Part shown: piece by piece, positions 59,509 through 64,000 of the stretch
How the letters are laid out: each line of letters opens with the position of its first letter
How positions within the stretch are numbered: position 1 is the first letter of the stretch
Source: JBCBKU01 sp965267475
Lineage (GTDB): Bacteria > Pseudomonadota > Alphaproteobacteria > Rhodobacterales > Rhodobacteraceae
DNA length: 64,000 nt
Direction: 5' to 3'
Assembly (NCBI GenBank): GCA_965267475.1
Contig: OZ254079.1
Coordinates: 558,001-622,000, forward strand
Position numbers and translations under genes: made by a program
Notes under the pieces: generated by a model
The model's database searches: none
Seen by the model: only the letters and a program-made list of their open reading frames with translations
Told to the model about the DNA's origin: nothing

Positions 59509-60855
59509 ATGGCATTGGTAGGATTTGATCATGTTCGGGCGGAAATCGCGCGGACACCGGTGGTGCGGCCTGTGGGCCGGGTTCTTGCGGTTTCCAGCGA
59601 TACCGTGTCGGTCGGTGGTCTGTCGGACGTGGCCGCCCTTGGCGACCGGGTGACGTTTTCCGAAACCGGGCGGTTCGGCGAAGTTGTCGGGGTAGAAGGC
59701 GATCGCGTCACGGTTCTTCCGGAAGGGCCAGTGACCGGGCTTGCGCTTGGACATCGTGTGTTGCTTGAAGGCCCACTGAAGGTCCATCCCGATGACAGTT
59801 GGATCGGTCGGGTCATCGATCCAGTTGGACGCGCGTTAGACGACCGTCCCTTGTTGACCGGGCTGGAACCGGCAGCCCTGGACGCCGAACCACTACCCTC
59901 GACCAAGCGGCGGCCCATGGGCGCGCGTGTGAACACGGGTCTTTCGCTTTTCAATACGTTGCTCCCGATTGTGCGGGGCCAACGCATCGGTCTCTTTTCC
60001 GGATCTGGTGTGGGTAAGTCGACGTTGCTTGCCATGCTCGGGCAGAGGCTGGACGCCGATGTGGTCGTGCTGGCTCTTGTTGGTGAACGCGGCCGCGAAG
60101 TGCGTGAGTTCATTGATCGGGTACTAGGACCCGAGGGGCTTGCCCGTTCGGTTGTCGTCGTTGCGACGGCGGATCAACCGGCCTTGATGCGCCGCAGATG
60201 CGCCCTGACCGCCATGGCCGTGGCTGAGCATTTTCGCGATCAGGGCAAGCACGTGCTTTTCCTTTGCGATTCAGTCACACGGCTTGCCGAAGCCCATCGC
60301 GAAGTGGCGCTTGCCGCGGGTGAGCCGGGCTCGCTTCGCGGATTCCCGCCGTCGACCACGCCGATGATCACCGGCTTGTCGGAACGCGCGGGACCGGGTG
60401 TTGAGGGAAGCGGCGATATCACCGCTATCTTGACGGTCCTTGTCGCGGGGTCGGACATGGAAGGTCCAATCGCGGATACTATGCGCGGGGTCATGGATGG
60501 GCATGTCGTGCTGGATCGCGAAATTGCCGAGCGTGGCCGGTTTCCTGCGGTGGATATCCTTCGATCGGTCAGCCGCGCCTTGCCCCACGCCGCCAGCCCG
60601 GAAGAGAATACGGCGATTACCGCCGCGCGCGCGCATCTGGGGTCCTATTCTCGTGCGGAATTGATGGTTCAGGCCGGGCTTTATCAGGTAGGGAACGATC
60701 CGGCCGTCGATGCCGCCATTCGCGTTTGGCCAGCGCTGGATGCCTTCGCTGGCCGGTCAGAGCATCATGGGATCGCTGAAAGCTTCGCGGCACTGAACGC
60801 CTGCCTGGCCCTCGCCGACCCCGAATCTGCGGAAGACAAGGTTAACGCCGAATAG
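59509..60855 (+). CDS. fliI: Flagellar type III export ATPase FliI
   Basis: A 448-aa F1-ATPase-like protein. Walker A is LFSGSGVGKSTLLAML, Walker B VLFLCDSVTRLAEA, and the P-x-x-D/E region FPPSTTPMITGLSERAGPG plus SGDITAILTVLVAGSDMEGPIADTMRGVMDGHVVLDREIAERGRFPAVDILRSVSR are FliI/YscN hallmarks. The ATG at 59509 has AGGAG 8 nt upstream; a start at 59467 gives an unconserved extension. It energises export with FliH. Confidence 0.97.
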   Translation: MALVGFDHVRAEIARTPVVRPVGRVLAVSSDTVSVGGLSDVAALGDRVTFSETGRFGEVVGVEGDRVTVLPEGPVTGLALGHRVLLEGPLKVHPDDSWIGRVIDPVGRALDDRPLLTGLEPAALDAEPLPSTKRRPMGARVNTGLSLFNTLLPIVRGQRIGLFSGSGVGKSTLLAMLGQRLDADVVVLALVGERGREVREFIDRVLGPEGLARSVVVVATADQPALMRRRCALTAMAVAEHFRDQGKHVLFLCDSVTRLAEAHREVALAAGEPGSLRGFPPSTTPMITGLSERAGPGVEGSGDITAILTVLVAGSDMEGPIADTMRGVMDGHVVLDREIAERGRFPAVDILRSVSRALPHAASPEENTAITAARAHLGSYSRAELMVQAGLYQVGNDPAVDAAIRVWPALDAFAGRSEHHGIAESFAALNACLALADPESAEDKVNAE

Positions 60856-60868
60856 CCGTCCAACCCGC

Positions 60869-61657
60869 TCAGGATTGGAGAATAGCGAGCGCGACCGAGC
60901 CGCGAAGACTTACGCCGCTGCCGACGGCTGCCGTGTCTGACCGAGCGAAGAACAGGCGCAGCAGTTCTTCCTGCTTCTCAGGGTCGGCAAACTGGTTCAC
61001 CGAAGTGTCGCCGAAAAATGCATCTGCTCGGTCCTGAAAGATCTCCAACTGGCGGTCAATATCCAGGGCGCCCACGGCGAGTGGCAAATCAAACGCCTGC
61101 TCGAAAACCGTCCGCAGCGCGGGATTCCCCATGATCGAAAACCAAAGCCCGTCTTCGGTAAGATCCGCGGCCAGAACTGAGTTCAAATCCCGCTCCAACC
61201 CAAGCGCCAAGCGCATGTCTGCACTTTGGTTCCCAATGGCGACTTCGAAGGATCTTTCCTTATATGCGGTCGTAACTTCAGCCGGGAAAGTCGAGATCTG
61301 AGTGCTTGGCGGCGCGAGCGCAAAGGAAAACGCCTCGGCCAGGTTGCGATATCGCGTGTCGTTCAGCCGGTTGGCGAGCGAGCTGTCATCGGTAAGATCG
61401 CTTTCCAGAACTTTCTGCACGAAGTAGTGGTTGTTGATGTCATCGCTCAGCCCAAATGCTCCTAAGGCGACGTCAAGCAGGCGCCGGTCGTTGACCAACT
61501 GCTCTGCGGTTAGAACCGTGCCGATATTCTCTTCGAAATAGGTCGTGTTGTTCCTGATCAGCGCCGAATTGTCGAAAGCCGCTTGCTGCGTCTCGCGCGT
61601 CCTTTCGAGAAAGGCCCAACCGGCATTGCCGCCAAAAGGTACGATTGGCTGATACAT
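60869..61657 (-). CDS. DUF1217 flagellar protein
   Basis: A 262-aa protein of the DUF1217 family: QQAAFDNSALIRNNTTYFEENIGTVLTAEQLVNDRRLLDVALGAFGLSDDINNHYFVQKVLESDLTDDSSLANRLNDTRYRNLAEAFSF is the characteristic start. Found in alphaproteobacterial flagellar clusters near flaF and flbT, with no proven role known to me. It shares one base with the flbT stop (TGATG) and converges on fliI with 13 bp between the stops. Confidence 0.88.
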   Translation of the reverse strand: MYQPIVPFGGNAGWAFLERTRETQQAAFDNSALIRNNTTYFEENIGTVLTAEQLVNDRRLLDVALGAFGLSDDINNHYFVQKVLESDLTDDSSLANRLNDTRYRNLAEAFSFALAPPSTQISTFPAEVTTAYKERSFEVAIGNQSADMRLALGLERDLNSVLAADLTEDGLWFSIMGNPALRTVFEQAFDLPLAVGALDIDRQLEIFQDRADAFFGDTSVNQFADPEKQEELLRLFFARSDTAAVGSGVSLRGSVALAILQS

Positions 61658-62061
61658 CAGCTTGGCCCGACCGCCAGCAGGCGTTCTTCGCGCGGGATCA
61701 GAATGCGAAGGGCTTTCAACGCCTGATAGGTCTGCCCGTTGACCGTGGCCTCGCTTGCTGCCGCAAGGGCCGACCGGCTGTCGGCATCGCGAAAGACCTG
61801 GCTGAGCTGTTCAATCCCCTGCAACAGTTGCGCATGGCCTTCCTCGGCCTCGGCGTCGCCCGACAGGATCAATTGCGCCACATAGCACACCCGTTTCACG
61901 GGTGTTGTTGCGTCCTCAGGATGGATTGCGTCCTTCAAACGTAGGATCTTGGCATTCGGGGTGACAATCGACAATCGGCTGCGCCGGTCACCATTTTCGA
62001 TGACCGCGCCGTTGACCAGGACACGTTCTTTCGGGGCAAGTTTCAGAACAAGGCCGCTCAT
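61657..62061 (-). CDS. flbT: Flagellin synthesis repressor FlbT
   Basis: A 134-aa FlbT protein (LVLKLAPKERVLVNGAVIENGDRRSRLSIVTPNAKILRLKDAI, then PVKRVCYVAQLILSGD and ALKALRILIPREERLL). FlbT acts after transcription on flagellin mRNA in Caulobacter. ATGA overlap with flaF. Confidence 0.95.
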   Translation of the reverse strand: MSGLVLKLAPKERVLVNGAVIENGDRRSRLSIVTPNAKILRLKDAIHPEDATTPVKRVCYVAQLILSGDAEAEEGHAQLLQGIEQLSQVFRDADSRSALAAASEATVNGQTYQALKALRILIPREERLLAVGPS

Positions 62062-62435
62062 TTCTCGGCTGCACTGTCGCGCAGTCCCTGCATGACCGCC
62101 CGGTTGATCTCAACCAGAATGACCGGGTTGGCTTCGCCCCGAAGCACCTTGGATCCATGCTGTTGTGTGAATTCGTAAAGATAGAAGATCCGGGCCCGAA
62201 GGTCGGCCGGAAGCCCGTTTCCGGCTTCCGCGACATCGCCTGCGAGGATGGCCCAAAGTCTGCGGTTTTCGTGGATTGCGGTGGCCAACAACCCCATGCG
62301 GTTAGTCGTGGCCTGGGCGGCGGCGATGAGCTTTCGGGTGATGCGGGCAAAGGCGTCGTATTCGCTGCCGCGGAGTGTTCGGGTCGGGGCGGCGGTATTG
62401 GAATAGGCCTTCTGTGCCAAGTCGAGAGCGTTCAC
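62058..62435 (-). CDS. flaF: Flagellar biosynthesis regulator FlaF
   Basis: A 125-aa FlaF protein (MNALDLAQKAYSNTAAPTRTLRGSEYDAFARITRKLIAAAQ, then NRRLWAILAGDVAEAGNGLPADLRARIFYLYEFTQQHGSKVL). In Caulobacter FlaF is needed for flagellin translation or export, with opposite effect to FlbT. It starts at GTG 62435 with AAAGGAG 8 nt upstream. Confidence 0.95.
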   Translation of the reverse strand: MNALDLAQKAYSNTAAPTRTLRGSEYDAFARITRKLIAAAQATTNRMGLLATAIHENRRLWAILAGDVAEAGNGLPADLRARIFYLYEFTQQHGSKVLRGEANPVILVEINRAVMQGLRDSAAEK

Positions 62436-62479
62436 GACAACTCCTTTGCGGATTTAGATTCGCCTGTTGGATATTGGGG

Positions 62480-62527
62480 TCCGGGGCGCGGGCCGGATGA
62501 CCGATGTCGGTCAGCGCGCGCCCCGGA
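62480..62527 (-). other. Long hairpin between flagellin and flaF
   Basis: TCCGGGGCGCG (62480-62490) and CGCGCCCCGGA (62517-62527) form a perfect 11-bp stem; the 26-nt interior contains a smaller stem (GACCGATGTCGGTC). It lies 9 bp after the flagellin stop and 45 bp before the flaF start. On the transcribed strand there is no T-run, so it may stabilise the flagellin mRNA or partly terminate before flaF. Confidence 0.6.
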
Positions 62528-62536
62528 TCAGATCGC

Positions 62537-64000
62537 TTACCGGAAGAGCGACAGGATCGTCTGCGGCGACTGGTTCGCAATCGACAGTGACTGGATGCCG
62601 AGCTGCTGCTGAACCTGGAGCGCCTGCAAACGAGCCGAGGCTTCTTCCATGTCGGCGTCAATCAACGAACCGATGCCGGTCTTCAACGCATCCGTAAGGT
62701 TGCTGATGAAGTCCGCCTGAAGCTCGATCCGGCCTTGGACCGAACCAAAGTTCGCCGCCGCGTCAATCGCCGTATCGATGAACGTCTCGATGTTCGACAG
62801 GGCGTTCGTCGCGCTGGTTTCGGTCGTGACATCCAGTGCGCTAAGGCCGAAGAGACCACCAGATGCAACACCGTCTGCGTTACCGATGGCTGCCAGCGTC
62901 GCCGCGGTCGACGAGTCGTTGTCGATCTTCAGGACCGTGGCACCCGTTGTGGCATCCGTCGTCACCTGAGTGGTGATGCCTTCAAGTGTGGTCCCGCCAA
63001 TGGCGGCCTGGAGGCCGCGAGCCACGTCGTCAAAGGTTTCGTTCGGACCAGCGACGTAGGTGAAGGTCTCGCCGCCGAAGGAGACACGGTATCCGTCGCC
63101 GTCATTGACCGTTGCTGCCGGGTCGAAGGTAACGTTCAGCGCACGCTCGGTGATGTCGCCACTCGCGACCGTCACGGCGGAACCGTTCAACGACGTGATC
63201 TGGGTACCGCCGGCGTTGCCCGTGGCGCTGTCGACAGAAACCGTCACGTCCTCGAAGGCGCGAGTGGATTCGAGTGTCACAGCCGCGCCGGTGGCAGATG
63301 CTGTAATCCCTTCGATGCCAAGCGCGTTGACCCGTGCGGCAAATGCGGCAGCCGCCACATCCTGGTTGCCTGTGCCAAGATCGCCGGCCGCAAAGCTTGC
63401 GACAACCCCGCCGATCGAGAACGACGCCGTGGCAGCCGAATAGTCCGAGTTCGTGTTGAAGGTGATGACGGCGGTGTTGCCGGTGTTGTCCAGGGCGTTG
63501 GCCGTTGCATCGCTGACGGTCGCGTTGGCATTCAGAGCGGTGCCCGCGCCATAGGTACCTGCACTCGATGTCAGGTCCTGGCGGTTGACAGCGATTTCGC
63601 TGGCGGTGACGTTGCCAGAGCTGTCGCGGTCAAGCGATGCCAGAATGTTCGAATCGTTCGTGCCTTGTACAAGGTTCAGGCCGTTGAACTGGGCGGCACC
63701 CACGATGGACTCGATCTGGCTGACCAGCGCATCAATATCTGTCTGGATCTTGGCGCGGTCGACGTTCTCTTCCTGGGCCGCGACGATCTTGCCTTTGATA
63801 TCGGTCAGAAGGTCGGACACCGTTTCAGATGCAGACCGAGCAACGGCCACGGTGCTTTCCCCCAGCGAAAGGCTTTCCGAAATGGCCTGGAACCCGTTCA
63901 CATCTGATTCCATGACCTTGGAAATGGCCCAGATTGCAGAGTTGTCTTTGGCGGATGCGATTGATTTACCTGTGGAAATCTCGTCCTGGGCCTTTTCCAG
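62537..64000 (-). CDS. fliC: Flagellin, 5' end outside the window
   Basis: The frame runs off the window at 64000. The first visible residues, LEKAQDEISTGKSIASAKDN and AIWAISKVMESDVNGFQAISES, are the conserved flagellin N-domain, so only about 20-25 residues are missing. The C-domain is conserved (LQADFISNLTDALKTGIGSLIDADMEEASARLQALQVQQQLGIQSLSIANQSPQTILSLFR). About 250 central residues are Thr/Ala/Gly/Asp-rich, with two FTYVAGPNETF/ITFNTNSDY-type flagellin hook-IN-like modules. It is followed by a hairpin and flaF-flbT. Confidence 0.95.
   Translation of the reverse strand: MEKAQDEISTGKSIASAKDNSAIWAISKVMESDVNGFQAISESLSLGESTVAVARSASETVSDLLTDIKGKIVAAQEENVDRAKIQTDIDALVSQIESIVGAAQFNGLNLVQGTNDSNILASLDRDSSGNVTASEIAVNRQDLTSSAGTYGAGTALNANATVSDATANALDNTGNTAVITFNTNSDYSAATASFSIGGVVASFAAGDLGTGNQDVAAAAFAARVNALGIEGITASATGAAVTLESTRAFEDVTVSVDSATGNAGGTQITSLNGSAVTVASGDITERALNVTFDPAATVNDGDGYRVSFGGETFTYVAGPNETFDDVARGLQAAIGGTTLEGITTQVTTDATTGATVLKIDNDSSTAATLAAIGNADGVASGGLFGLSALDVTTETSATNALSNIETFIDTAIDAAANFGSVQGRIELQADFISNLTDALKTGIGSLIDADMEEASARLQALQVQQQLGIQSLSIANQSPQTILSLFR

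Noticed and set aside
62735..63907. 390-aa open frame antisense to flagellin
   Set aside because: It mirrors the low-complexity centre of the flagellin gene, has no recognisable motif and is rich in Arg/Gly/Cys as expected for a shadow frame in GC-rich DNA.

Overview
The window looks like about 64 kb of chromosome from an alphaproteobacterium, most likely a member of the Rhodobacterales (roseobacter group). The reasons are the GC-rich composition, the flagellin-flaF-flbT-DUF1217 arrangement, FlgA reduced to its C-terminal half, a separate flagellar lytic transglycosylase instead of a bifunctional FlgJ, CtrA-like boxes before flagellar units, and dense operons with ATGA/GTGA start-stop overlaps. 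I see no insertion sequence, prophage, integrase or CRISPR array. Identifications rest on reading motifs; no database search was run.

Layout. (1) 1-1394: 3' part of a secreted-type caspase-like protein with a peptidoglycan-binding tail. (2) 17905 down to 1404, minus strand: seventeen genes in one direction with gaps of at most 68 bp and mostly 4-bp overlaps. They encode a complete CUT1 sugar-type ABC importer (ATPase, binding protein, two permeases), a GMC oxidoreductase, a HisD-like dehydrogenase, four SnoaL/NTF2-fold proteins (three of them double-domain), a VOC protein, a LacI regulator, a PNPOx-like flavoprotein, a bicupin, an M19 dipeptidase, a SAM methyltransferase and a MetE-C-like methyltransferase. 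A perfect palindrome (17931-17952) lies before the first gene, and a 19/20 copy lies inside the fifth gene. The substrate cannot be read from the sequence; this is the best candidate here for an undescribed pathway. (3) 18434-21357: a small orphan ORF, a second LacI regulator, a glycerate 2-kinase and tRNA-Arg(CCU). (4) 21358-25309: phosphomannomutase/phosphoglucomutase and rfbC-rfbB-rfbA for dTDP-4-keto-6-deoxyhexose synthesis (no rfbD here). (5) 25344-34679: an exopolysaccharide locus of two divergent units, tyrosine kinase/chain-length protein/AAA ATPase leftward and sugar transferase/TPR lipoprotein/export protein/outer-membrane barrel rightward, separated by about 620 bp of AT-rich DNA. 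The gene set resembles the EPS part of exosortase (XrtA/PEP-CTERM) loci, but no exosortase is present in the window. (6) 34744-35370: a rhomboid protease.

(7) 35437-64000: a large flagellar supercluster. Rightward: motB; flgE-flgK-flgL-flgI; fliL-unknown-motE-like-motA-unknown (789 aa)-transglycosylase-flhA-fliR-flhB-unknown; fliI. Leftward: fliF-fliH-fliN-fliP; flgB-flgC-fliE-fliQ-flgF-flgG-flgA-flgH-second fliL-like; flagellin-flaF-flbT-DUF1217. Together these supply the stator, MS ring, export gate and ATPase, rod, P and L rings, hook, hook-filament junction and filament. fliG, fliM, flgD, fliK, fliD and flgJ are not in the window, so the cluster must continue outside or be split.

How the parts relate: the EPS and flagellar blocks are neighbouring surface systems. 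CtrA-like TTAA-N7-TTAA variants precede motB, flgE and the fliF/fliL divergent region, suggesting cell-cycle or quorum-linked control as known in this order.
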